64,000 nucleotides of DNA from Kutzneria kofuensis. GTDB lineage: Bacteria; Actinomycetota; Actinomycetes; Mycobacteriales; Pseudonocardiaceae. The stretch spans positions 3,040,038 to 3,104,037 of the forward strand of contig NZ_JACHIR010000001.1 in the NCBI RefSeq assembly GCF_014203355.1, in the 5' to 3' direction. This document shows positions 8,684 to 16,827 of the stretch, piece after piece. Below the pieces are notes generated by a model that did no database searches, was not told the DNA's origin, and saw only the letters and a list, made by a program, of their open reading frames with translations. The position numbers and the translations under genes were made by a program. The number at the start of each line of letters is the position of its first letter. Position 1 is the stretch's first letter.

Positions 8684-9739
8684 TCAGGCCGGGGTGACCT
8701 TCTTGACGTAGAGCAGGCGGTCGCCGGTCTCGATGGCGTCGGCCTCCGGGGCGTCGACCCGGTGGAGCACGCCGTTGCGGACGACGCCGAGCACGATGTC
8801 GGACAGGTGCCGCGGCGAGCCGCCGACCTCGCCGTCCTCGACCTCGCGCTCGGCAATGGCCAGGCCGACGTCCGGGGTGAGCAGGTCCTCGACCATGGCG
8901 ACGACACTCGGCGTGCTGGTGGCCATGCCGAGCAGCCGGCCGGCCGTCTCGCTGGACACCACGACCTGGTCGGCGCCGGACTGGCGGAGCAGGTGTTCGT
9001 TCTCGGCTTCACGCACCGAGACCACGATCTGCGCCTTGGGCGCGAGCTCGCGGGCGGTGAGCGTGACGAGCACGGCGGTGTCGTCGCGGTTGGTGGCCAC
9101 CACGATCGCGCGGGCCTTCGGCACGCCGGCGACCCGCAGCACGTCGGAGCGGGTGCCCGAGCCGGTGACGGTGACCAGGCCGCGCGACCCCGCGGCCTCC
9201 AGCGCCGCCTTGGTGGTGTCGACGACGACGATCTGGCTCGGCTCGACGCCCTCGCCGAGCAGGGTGACGACCGCGGCGCGGCCCTTGGTGCCGTACCCGA
9301 CGACGACCACGTGGTCGCGCACCTTCGACCTCCAGCGTTGGATCTTGAACGACTGCCGGGAGCGCTCGGTGAGCAGCTCGAGCGTGGTGCCGACCAGCAG
9401 GATGAGGAACAGCACGCGAATCGGCGTGACGACCAGGACATTGACCAGGCGGGCCGCGGTGGTGACCGGCACGATGTCGCCGTAGCCCGTGGCGGTCAGC
9501 GAGACCGTCGCGTAGTAGAGGCAGTCCACCAGGCTCAGGCCCTGGGCGGCGCCGTTGGCGTCCCGGTAGCCCTCGCGGCCGAGGTAGACGACCACGACCG
9601 TGACGACCAGCGCCAGCAGTGCGAACAGCACGCGGCGGGTGATCGTCCGGACCGGGCTGCCGCCGGACGCCGGCATCCGCACCACGCCGACGAGGGCGTG
9701 CCCCGGGCGGTCCGCGAGCCCGTCGACGCTGCTGCTCAT
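8684..9739 (-). CDS. Potassium channel with cytoplasmic TrkA-N (RCK) domain
   Basis: Two-transmembrane K+ channel: helix 1 about residues 30-50 (VLFALLALVVTVVVVYLG), pore loop with selectivity filter in LTATGYGDIVP, helix 2 in VNVLVVTPIRVLFLILLVG, then an RCK/TrkA-N domain starting HVVVVGYGTKGRAAV (Rossmann nucleotide motif) and a TrkA-C-like end. From ATG 9739 the product is 351 aa; no strong ribosome binding site supports it, and the frame is open to 9838. Equivalent in place to Rv3200c between nudC and adnB, so it belongs to the conserved backbone. Gating ligand is not evident. Confidence 0.88.
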   Translation of the reverse strand: MSSSVDGLADRPGHALVGVVRMPASGGSPVRTITRRVLFALLALVVTVVVVYLGREGYRDANGAAQGLSLVDCLYYATVSLTATGYGDIVPVTTAARLVNVLVVTPIRVLFLILLVGTTLELLTERSRQSFKIQRWRSKVRDHVVVVGYGTKGRAAVVTLLGEGVEPSQIVVVDTTKAALEAAGSRGLVTVTGSGTRSDVLRVAGVPKARAIVVATNRDDTAVLVTLTARELAPKAQIVVSVREAENEHLLRQSGADQVVVSSETAGRLLGMATSTPSVVAMVEDLLTPDVGLAIAEREVEDGEVGGSPRHLSDIVLGVVRNGVLHRVDAPEADAIETGDRLLYVKKVTPA

Positions 9740-9906
9740 GCTGCCGCAGGGTAATGGGCGGCCCACTCCGTGATCACCTCCCCCGGATAGGTAAGTTTTC
9801 CACCGATCATGGGCACACCGTGGTAACTTCCCCACCATATCGCGTTCGACCTGCTAGGACCCGCATTGTCTCGCCGCGAAGGGACCCTTCGTGTCACTCT
9901 CGGTCC

Positions 9907-10275
9907 ATGACTTCCCGCCGTCCGGCGCTCGCACTGTCCACCCTGTTGGCGATCGCGGGCGTGACCCACTTCGCCTGCCCGAAGCCGTACGACCGGATCG
10001 TGCCGACCGTGCTGCCGGGCGAGGCTCGGACCTGGACGTATCTCTCCGGCGTCGCCGAGCTGGCGGTGGCCGTCGCGGTCGCCGCGCCGCGCACCCGGCG
10101 GCTGGGCGGACTGGCGGCGGCCGCCCTGTTCACGGCCGTCTTCCCGGCCAACATCAAGATGGCCCTGGACGCCCGTGGCCTGTCCAAGGGCGAGCAGCTG
10201 GCCACTGTCGCCCGCCTTCTGCTCCAGGTTCCATTGGTGATTTGGGCCCTTCGGGTGAGCCGTTCGGCCGCCTGA
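9907..10275 (+). CDS. DoxX family membrane protein
   Basis: Small integral membrane protein, 122 aa from ATG 9907. It has four hydrophobic segments and the family hallmark THFACPKPYDRIVP after helix 1. DoxX-type proteins are linked to redox or thiol homeostasis in some bacteria, but no specific role can be read here. The frame is open upstream to 9754; the downstream ATG aligns with the normal N-terminal helix. It is divergent from the K+ channel, about 170 bases away. Confidence 0.8.
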   Translation: MTSRRPALALSTLLAIAGVTHFACPKPYDRIVPTVLPGEARTWTYLSGVAELAVAVAVAAPRTRRLGGLAAAALFTAVFPANIKMALDARGLSKGEQLATVARLLLQVPLVIWALRVSRSAA

Positions 10276-10347
10276 GCCGTATGTTTCCTGCAATTGGCTA
10301 TCTGCAAGACCCTGTCGCCGCGGCGACCCTGACCATAGGATGATCGC

Positions 10348-10902
10348 GTGCAGTCGCGAACCCAGCACGCTGTGTCCGCCCTCGGGTGGCAGGGCACGGT
10401 GATCTCGGATGTGGCCGTGCTCGGTCAACGAGTGTCGGCGGTGGTTCGGCTGCGCGCGGACGTGCACCGCTGGCGCACCGAGAACGGCTGGCCACCCGCG
10501 CCGGACCCGTCCTGGTTCCACTCCTGGTTCGAGCCCGCGTTCCACGACGTGGTGCCGGTGTCGGCCATCGAGCTGATCGGCATCCTGGTCACCGAGTCGA
10601 CGGTGGAGCAGGCGCTTGAGGCCTGCGGCACGCTCATGACGCTCGCGCCGTGCGCGGTGGTGGTGCCCGAGAGCCCCGACTACGACCCGTGGCCGCTGAT
10701 CGAGCTCGACTACTACGGCGTCGGCCTCGTCCGCGCCGGCGACGACGGCCCCGCCCGGGTCGAGGTGGCGCCGGAGGACCGGGCCAGCGAGTTCGGCCCC
10801 TCGCCGTTCAGCCGGTGGCTGCTCGAGGTGCTGTACGCGCACGTCACCGCCCCGGGCGCGATGCTGCTCCAGCACTGGGACGGCGCCGAGCAGCTGCCGT
10901 AA
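10348..10902 (+). CDS. Hypothetical protein
   Basis: 184-aa soluble protein that I do not recognise. GTG start at 10348 with AGGA 7 bases upstream. No signal peptide or membrane helix; rich in Trp and Asp (WFHSWFEPAFHDVVPVSAIE, DYDPWPLIELDYYGVG). Mixed alpha/beta composition. It lies 73 bases after the DoxX gene on the same strand and converges on adnB. Codon bias is like its neighbours, so it is likely a real gene. Confidence 0.65.
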   Translation: MQSRTQHAVSALGWQGTVISDVAVLGQRVSAVVRLRADVHRWRTENGWPPAPDPSWFHSWFEPAFHDVVPVSAIELIGILVTESTVEQALEACGTLMTLAPCAVVVPESPDYDPWPLIELDYYGVGLVRAGDDGPARVEVAPEDRASEFGPSPFSRWLLEVLYAHVTAPGAMLLQHWDGAEQLP

Positions 10903-10935
10903 CCGGGCGCCGGGATCGGCGGGCCCGGCGTGCGA

Positions 10936-11031
10936 CGAGTTCGGCCTCAGGCGCGGGGCACCGGCTTGACGGCACCGCCGAGACCGACGGGCTCACCGTA
11001 CGGCGAGTTCGACCTCAGGCGCGGGGCACCG
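10936..11031. repeat. Tandem partial duplication of the adnB 3' end
   Basis: A 28-bp segment at 11004-11031, which contains the last codons and stop of adnB, is repeated at 10936-10963 with one mismatch (shared core CCTCAGGCGCGGGGCACCG). The offset is 68 bp. The outer copy lies in the convergent intergenic gap. It looks like a recent slippage or duplication that left a spare C-terminal tail (encoding VPRA and a stop) behind the gene. Confidence 0.75.
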
Positions 11032-14000
11032 TGCTCAGCAGGAGCTTGAGGCCGTCGGCGTCCAGAAGGTCGGCGGGTCGCAGGGTGTGGTCGTGCCGCA
11101 CGTAGTGGAACGCTGCGCGGACCCGGTCCACCGGCACGTTCTTCAGCGCCGCCCACGCCAGGCGGTAGGCGGCCAACTGGACGGACAGCGCCGGCAGCTT
11201 GTCCTCGTCCGGAACGGCGCCGGTCTTCCAGTCGACGACGGTCCAACCACCGTCGGGGTCGGCGTAGACGGCGTCCATCCGGCCACGCACGGAAACGCCG
11301 TCGACCTCGGTCTCGAAGGCGACCTCGACGTCCACGGGGACACGGTCGGCCCACTGGCTGGACAGGAACGCCGAGCGGAGGCGAGCGAGGTCGGCGTCGG
11401 TCTCCTGACCGACGACGTCATCAGCGGCGCCGGGTAGCTCGTCGAGGTCGAACAGCCGGTTGGACTTGAAGCGCTGCTCCAGCCAGGCGTGGAACGCGGT
11501 TCCCCGGCGAGCCAACGGATTCGGGGGGAACGGGAGCGGTCGGCGCAGGCGTCGGGCGAGCGCGTCGGGGTCGTCGGCCAACTCGACGAGCTGGCTGACG
11601 GTGAGCTGGTCGGGCAGCGCCACGAGTTCACGCCGGCTGCGCGCGGCTTCCCGTTCCGCGAGCAACACGTCGACGTCGGCGGCCCAGCCCTCGGGGTCGT
11701 CTTCCTCCTCTGTGTCCTCCTCACGTTCGGCATCGGGATTGGAGAGATCAGCGAGCGCAGCGAGGACCATTGTGGCCCCTTCGGCGACCGCTTCGCGGCG
11801 AGCGGCCAGCGGATCGACCGGCCAGCGCGCGGTACGCACGTCGGCGGTCAACGGGTTGGACTCGTCCTCGGCCGGCGCGGGGGCCCAGTGATCGATCATG
11901 CCGGGCGGCCGGTCGCCGGTGCTGAGCACGGCGTGGACCTCGTCGAGGAAGTCCGACGGGCCGCGCGGCTTCTCCCCCGTCTCCCCCCACCAGTGCCCGG
12001 AAACGAGCAACACTCGCTCCGACCGGGTCAGCGCCACATAGCACAGTCGCCGCTCCTCGACCAGGCGCCGCTCCTCGAACTCCTCGTTGTGGATGGCGAT
12101 GGCCTCCTCGACCTCCTTGCGGTTCGAGGCGCCGTCGAGGTTGAGCCGAGGCAGGTCCTGGCTGTCGCCGCGAAGGTCGGCCGGCAGCTCGGTGACGTTC
12201 TTCAGCCACGACGACGACTTCCGCGGCCCGGGAAAGACGTTGCGCACCACGTGCGGCACCACGACGATCTCCCACTCCAGGCCCTTCGCGGCGTGCATGG
12301 TGAGGATCTGCACGCGGTCCTCGGCGACCTCGACCTCGCCGGGTTCCAGCCCGTCCTCGGCGTTCTCGGCGGTGCGCAGATAGTCCAGCAGGGACGGCAA
12401 GGTCGCGGACGGGCTGGCCGAGGCGTAGTCGGCGACCACGTCGGCGAACGCGTCGAGGTGGGCGCGGCCGACGCGGCCGGGCCGGGCGGTGGCCTCGATG
12501 TCGAGCAGCAGCGTGCGTTCCACGTCGGCGACGAGGTCGGGCAGCGGCTGGTCCTGCCGGCGGCGCAGCGTCGCCAACTCGTTGCCCAGGCGGCGGATCC
12601 GCTTGTAGCCGGCCTCCGAGTAGTTCTCGGGATCGCCGGGATCGTCGATGGCGTCGACCAGCCCGGCCTGCTCGGCGTGCTCACCGGGCAACGCGTCGGT
12701 GATCGCCGCCAACGGGTCGTCGCCGCTGCTGGGACGCTGCCGGCCGGCCAGCTCGCCGGCACGCTCCCACAACGCGGCGATGTCCGCCGCGCCGAGCCGC
12801 CAGCGAGATCCCGTGAGCAGTCGTGCGGCGGCGGTGCCGGCAAGGGGTTCGATGAGCACGCGCAGTGCACTGACGAGGTCGCGCACCTCGGGCTCGTCGA
12901 GCAGCCCGCCGAGGCCGACGACTTCCACCGGCAGCCCACGCTCGCGTAGGGCATGGGCGATGGCGCCCATGTCGGCCCGGCGGCGCACCAGCACGGCGGC
13001 GGTCGGCGGCTTGCCGGTGGCGTCGTACTGCGCCTCCCAACGCGCGGCGAGCTCGTCGGCGAGCCAGGTGACCTCAGTGCGCACGTCGGGCAGCAGCGCG
13101 CAGTGCACATCGCCGGGGTTCGCGCCGGGTCGAGCGCGAAGCTCGTCCACGTCGAGACCGGCGGCGCGCAGCGGCCCGGACAGCGCGTTGGCCACGGCCA
13201 ACACCTCGGGCGGGTTGCGGAAGCTGGTGAGCAGCCCGTACTTCGCGGCGGGCCGCTTGTCCGCCAGCGGGAAGTCGGTGGTGAACCGGGGCAGGTTGGC
13301 CGCGCTGGCGCCGCGCCAGCCGTAGATCGCTTGTGCGGGATCGCCAACGGCCGTCACCGGCATCGGGTCGCCGGTGCCGAACAGCGAGCGCAGCAGCACG
13401 CGCTGGGCGTGGCCGGTGTCCTGGTACTCGTCGAGCAGCACCGCCCCGTACCGGTTGCGCTCGCCCTCGGCGACCTCCGGGTAGCCGCTGGCCAACTGCG
13501 CGGCGAGCGCCATCTGGTCGGCGAAGTCGAGCGCCGCCTCCTTGCGCTTGCGCAGTTGATACGCGTCGAGCAGCGGCAGCATCGCGACCCGGAACCGCTG
13601 CGCGGCGATGATCTCCCGCAGCGTCGTGGACAACTCGGCCCGCTGCCGGGGGCCCTTCGGGGCGGACTCGATCGTGCGCTGCAGCCACTCGGCGTGCCGC
13701 CTGATCTTGTCCGGGTCGACGAGGTGCTCGGCCAGCTCGCCGGCCAGCGCCAGCAGGTAGCCGGTGATGGTGGCCGGCACCTTGTCGGTGTCGAGGTCCT
13801 CGGTCCACGTCGACACCACGCGGTGCGCGAGTTGCCACGACGCCGTGCCGGTGAGCAGCCGCGCTCCGGGTTCGACCGGCAGCCGCAGGCCGTGCTCGCC
13901 GACCAACCGACCCGCGTAGGCGTGATAGGTGAGGACGGTCGGTTCGGTCGCCAGGACCAGCGCACGCCGGTCACCGCCGGGGTCGAGCCGGTCCAGCAGG

Positions 14001-14287
14001 GGTGAGCCGGCCAGCCGCCGCAGCCGGGCCCGGACGCGCTCGCCGAGCTGGCGGGCAGCCTTGCGGGTGAAGGTCAGTCCGAGCACGCGATCGGGCGTGA
14101 CCAGGCCGTTTGCCACCAGCCACACCACGCGGGCGGCCATCGTCTCGGTCTTGCCCGCGCCGGCGCCGGCGACGACGAGCGCCGGCTGCGCCGGGGCCGC
14201 GATCACCGCGGCCTGCTCGTCCGTCGGCGGTGGCAGGCCGAGCGCGGCCGCCACCTCCTGCGGGCTGACCAGTTGCACGTGCACCAC
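11015..14287 (-). CDS. adnB: Helicase-nuclease subunit AdnB (UvrD motor plus PD-(D/E)XK nuclease)
   Basis: One chain of the actinobacterial AdnAB machine that resects double-strand DNA ends for recombination repair. Superfamily 1 motor: Walker A GAGAGKTE (about residues 41-48), Walker B VLLDEYQDT, and later helicase motifs including ILTMHAAKGLEWE and VALTRSERVLL. The C-terminal nuclease shows RGRMDAVY and VVDWKTGAVP, the D...D-x-K core. Length 1090 aa from GTG 14287 (start uncertain; TTG 14365 is the far limit) matches mycobacterial AdnB (about 1100). Unlike AdnA, no Cys cluster is seen at the C-terminus. Normally co-transcribed behind adnA; here two opposite-strand genes lie between them. 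Confidence 0.93.
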   Translation of the reverse strand: MVHVQLVSPQEVAAALGLPPPTDEQAAVIAAPAQPALVVAGAGAGKTETMAARVVWLVANGLVTPDRVLGLTFTRKAARQLGERVRARLRRLAGSPLLDRLDPGGDRRALVLATEPTVLTYHAYAGRLVGEHGLRLPVEPGARLLTGTASWQLAHRVVSTWTEDLDTDKVPATITGYLLALAGELAEHLVDPDKIRRHAEWLQRTIESAPKGPRQRAELSTTLREIIAAQRFRVAMLPLLDAYQLRKRKEAALDFADQMALAAQLASGYPEVAEGERNRYGAVLLDEYQDTGHAQRVLLRSLFGTGDPMPVTAVGDPAQAIYGWRGASAANLPRFTTDFPLADKRPAAKYGLLTSFRNPPEVLAVANALSGPLRAAGLDVDELRARPGANPGDVHCALLPDVRTEVTWLADELAARWEAQYDATGKPPTAAVLVRRRADMGAIAHALRERGLPVEVVGLGGLLDEPEVRDLVSALRVLIEPLAGTAAARLLTGSRWRLGAADIAALWERAGELAGRQRPSSGDDPLAAITDALPGEHAEQAGLVDAIDDPGDPENYSEAGYKRIRRLGNELATLRRRQDQPLPDLVADVERTLLLDIEATARPGRVGRAHLDAFADVVADYASASPSATLPSLLDYLRTAENAEDGLEPGEVEVAEDRVQILTMHAAKGLEWEIVVVPHVVRNVFPGPRKSSSWLKNVTELPADLRGDSQDLPRLNLDGASNRKEVEEAIAIHNEEFEERRLVEERRLCYVALTRSERVLLVSGHWWGETGEKPRGPSDFLDEVHAVLSTGDRPPGMIDHWAPAPAEDESNPLTADVRTARWPVDPLAARREAVAEGATMVLAALADLSNPDAEREEDTEEEDDPEGWAADVDVLLAEREAARSRRELVALPDQLTVSQLVELADDPDALARRLRRPLPFPPNPLARRGTAFHAWLEQRFKSNRLFDLDELPGAADDVVGQETDADLARLRSAFLSSQWADRVPVDVEVAFETEVDGVSVRGRMDAVYADPDGGWTVVDWKTGAVPDEDKLPALSVQLAAYRLAWAALKNVPVDRVRAAFHYVRHDHTLRPADLLDADGLKLLLSTVPRA

Positions 14288-14432
14288 GCTAGGTCGTCGC
14301 ACCTCAGGGACCGAAACGGACCCGCCGTGCGGCCGATCGGCGCAGCCATTGTCCGCGACCGACAATGAAGAAGTTTCACATTGGTCCGGTCGCGGCTATC
14401 CGGGTCACACCGATTTAACCCAAACTAGGCCG

Positions 14433-15626
14433 ATGCCGACCGTGCGCATCCTCCTGGCCGCCGCGGTAGCCGCGGCTTCCGTCGCCGCCCCCGCGGCCTC
14501 CGCCAGCCCTGCAACGCCGCACGTCACCGGGCTCAAGAACGTGTTGCTCGTGGGCAACAGCCAGACGGGCTCGGTGAGCTTCATCGACGAGAACGGCTTC
14601 GCCAACCTGGGCAGCTTCAACGTCATCCCCGACCTGCAGCAGCGCATCAACGAGATGGACCCGATCCAGCGGATCGGCTACGAGACCGTGAAGGGCATCG
14701 AGGGCGGCGACCGCTTCGTCGACGACGCCGCGCTGTCCCCCGACGGTCGCCGGCTCTACGTCTCCCGCGGCAACCTCGACGACGTCGCCGCCTTCGACCT
14801 GGCCACCAAGCAGGAGCTGTGGCACACCCGACTGGAGGGCTTCCACGCCGACCACGCGGCGCTGTCCCCGGACGGCACCAGGTTCGTGGTGTCCGCGACC
14901 ACGGCAAACAAGGCGCAGTTCATCGACACCGCCAACGGCAAGATCGTCAGCTCCGCCCCGACCGGCAACTACCCACACCAGAACGACTACACGCCCGACG
15001 GCAAGTACGTCTACAACTCCAGCATCGGCAACATCTCGCTGCCGCAGTCGATGGAGTGGGCCAAGGGCGCGTTCCAGCTGACCAAGATCGACGCGTCGAC
15101 CATGCAGGTCGTCAAGACCTGGACGTTCCCGCACGGCATCCGGCCCAACCTGGTCGCGCCGGACGGCAACACCTTCTACGCGCAGCTGTCCTACCTCAAC
15201 GGCTTCGTGAAGTACGACCTGAACGCCGGCAAGATCGTCGCCACGGTGAACCAGCCGTTCAGCGAGCACGCCAAGTCGCTCAAGCCGGACGACTACCCGA
15301 AGAACTCGGCGCACCACGGCCTCGCGCTGTCCGGTGACGGCAGCACGCTGTGCGACGTCGGCACCATCGACGACTACGTGGCGCTGGTGAGCACCGACGG
15401 CCTGGTGGACAAGGCGTTCGTCAACTACCCGACCAACAGCCTGCCCTACTGGGGCCAGACCAGCACCGACGGCAACTACTGCTACGTGTCGCTGAGCCAG
15501 GCCAACGCCGTGTCGGTCGTCGACTACCGCTCCGGGACCGAGGTCGCACGGGTGCCCGTCGGCACGTTCCCGCAGCGCGAGCGCGTGGCCAAGGTCGACC
15601 CGAGCGTGCTCGGCTCGCTGTCCTGA
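14433..15626 (+). CDS. Secreted YVTN/YncE-type beta-propeller protein
   Basis: 397 aa from ATG 14433, beginning MPTVRILLAAAVAAASVAAPAASAS, a textbook signal peptide with Ala-x-Ala site. The mature part has repeats of the form ALSPDGRRLYVSRGNLDDVAAFD, HAALSPDGTRFVVSATT, YTPDGKYVYN and ALSGDGSTLCDVG, the surface-layer/YncE seven-bladed propeller pattern. Such propellers bind proteins or DNA or redox partners; no catalytic residues can be assigned. It sits on the plus strand between minus-strand adnB and adnA, 7 bases ahead of a CdaR-type regulator with which it is probably co-transcribed. Confidence 0.8.
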   Translation: MPTVRILLAAAVAAASVAAPAASASPATPHVTGLKNVLLVGNSQTGSVSFIDENGFANLGSFNVIPDLQQRINEMDPIQRIGYETVKGIEGGDRFVDDAALSPDGRRLYVSRGNLDDVAAFDLATKQELWHTRLEGFHADHAALSPDGTRFVVSATTANKAQFIDTANGKIVSSAPTGNYPHQNDYTPDGKYVYNSSIGNISLPQSMEWAKGAFQLTKIDASTMQVVKTWTFPHGIRPNLVAPDGNTFYAQLSYLNGFVKYDLNAGKIVATVNQPFSEHAKSLKPDDYPKNSAHHGLALSGDGSTLCDVGTIDDYVALVSTDGLVDKAFVNYPTNSLPYWGQTSTDGNYCYVSLSQANAVSVVDYRSGTEVARVPVGTFPQRERVAKVDPSVLGSLS

Positions 15627-15633
15627 GGCGGCC

Positions 15634-16827
15634 ATGACCGAGGAGACGACTGGGCGCGCCACGCTGCGCCGCATCATGGAGCAGATGCGGGCGGACCCGG
15701 ACGTGCTCGACGGCGTGGTGACGGAGGTGCGGGCGCAGTCGCCGCAGGTGGCTGCGCTCCCCGTCGCCGAGGTGCGGCGGCACATCGCCGCGCTGCTCGG
15801 TGTCGCGTCGGCGGCCTTCATCGACTCCACCGGACTGGGCGTGGAGGTCGCCGACCGGCTCGCCACCGACCGGGCACTGCAGGGCGTTCCGCTGTCGGCG
15901 CTGCTCGCCGGCTTCCAGACCGGGCGCGCGCATGTGCTGCGCGAGCTCGGCGGCCGGCTGCGCCAGCACGAGATGCTCGCCGACGACTTCGTGGCGGCAT
16001 TGCTCGAACTCGACGGCTACGCCAACAAGCTGCAGAACCGGCTTGTCGAGGCGTACCGGGAGACCGAGCTGCGGCTGGCCCGCACCGCCCAGGCGGCCCG
16101 TGTGCAGGCGCTGCGCGAGCTGCTCAAGGGCGGGCCGGTGACCGGCGTGGTCAACACCGGCCTGGCCGAGGACCGGCACTACCACGTGGTGCTGGCCGAC
16201 GTGAGCGACCCGCGCCAGGCCCGCCGCGCGGAGGCGGCGCTGGCGGAGACATTCTGCGTCACCGTGGACGGTCTGGTGTGCGGCGTCGCCGTGCAGCTGC
16301 CGGACCTGGCGTCCGTGGCCGACGTGCTGGCCGTGGTGACGCCGCCGGTGTTGCCCAAGGACTTCGGCGCGGCGTACCAGGCGTGCCGAGCCGCCCTGCA
16401 GACCGGACGCTGCCGCGGCCTGGTCGGGCCGGTGCGCCTGGCCGAGCTGGCCGTCGATCTCGTCACCGACGGCTTCCCGGCGCTGGGCCGGATGCTCGCC
16501 GACGAGCTGCTGGCGGGCCTCGCCGGCACCGACGAGTTCCACCGGCTGCTGGCGTCGACCGCGTTGACCTACCTCGACCACGGCGGCCGGGTGGACGCCA
16601 CGGCGCTGGCACTGCACGTGCACCCCAACACCGTGAAGCACCGCCTGCGCCGGCTCGGCGAGCTGACCGGCTTCACCCCGCCGGAGGGCTCGCTGGCCGA
16701 GGCGCTGCGCTGGCGCTGGGCCGTGGACACCTGGCTGCGGTCGACCGGGGCCTGGCCGACACCCGAGGCGGCGTCGTCGCCGCAGTCGTCACGTCATCGA
16801 GTCACCTCCTCTCACTCCCCGACCTGA
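15634..16827 (+). CDS. CdaR/PucR-type helix-turn-helix regulator
   Basis: 397-aa protein with an N-terminal helical region, a GGDEF-like middle domain (HYHVVLADVSDPRQARRAE...) and a C-terminal PucR-type HTH: ATALALHVHPNTVKHRLRRL (about residues 330-350). Family members control nearby catabolic or stress genes. ATG 15634 follows the propeller stop after 7 bases, so the two form a pair. The last 16 bases overlap the convergent adnA 3' end. Its effector is unknown; a role in regulating the propeller gene or the flanking adn genes is only a guess. Confidence 0.8.
   Translation: MTEETTGRATLRRIMEQMRADPDVLDGVVTEVRAQSPQVAALPVAEVRRHIAALLGVASAAFIDSTGLGVEVADRLATDRALQGVPLSALLAGFQTGRAHVLRELGGRLRQHEMLADDFVAALLELDGYANKLQNRLVEAYRETELRLARTAQAARVQALRELLKGGPVTGVVNTGLAEDRHYHVVLADVSDPRQARRAEAALAETFCVTVDGLVCGVAVQLPDLASVADVLAVVTPPVLPKDFGAAYQACRAALQTGRCRGLVGPVRLAELAVDLVTDGFPALGRMLADELLAGLAGTDEFHRLLASTALTYLDHGGRVDATALALHVHPNTVKHRLRRLGELTGFTPPEGSLAEALRWRWAVDTWLRSTGAWPTPEAASSPQSSRHRVTSSHSPT

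Noticed and set aside
7151-9754. 867-codon plus-strand open frame opposite the M14 and K+ channel genes
   Set aside because: Low-complexity antisense translation (Val/Gly/Arg/Asp-rich) of two well-supported minus-strand genes.
14434-16827. Propeller plus CdaR gene as a mobile element that hit adnAB
   Set aside because: No inverted repeats, target duplication, integrase or transposase seen at the borders; kept only as an unexplained insertion.
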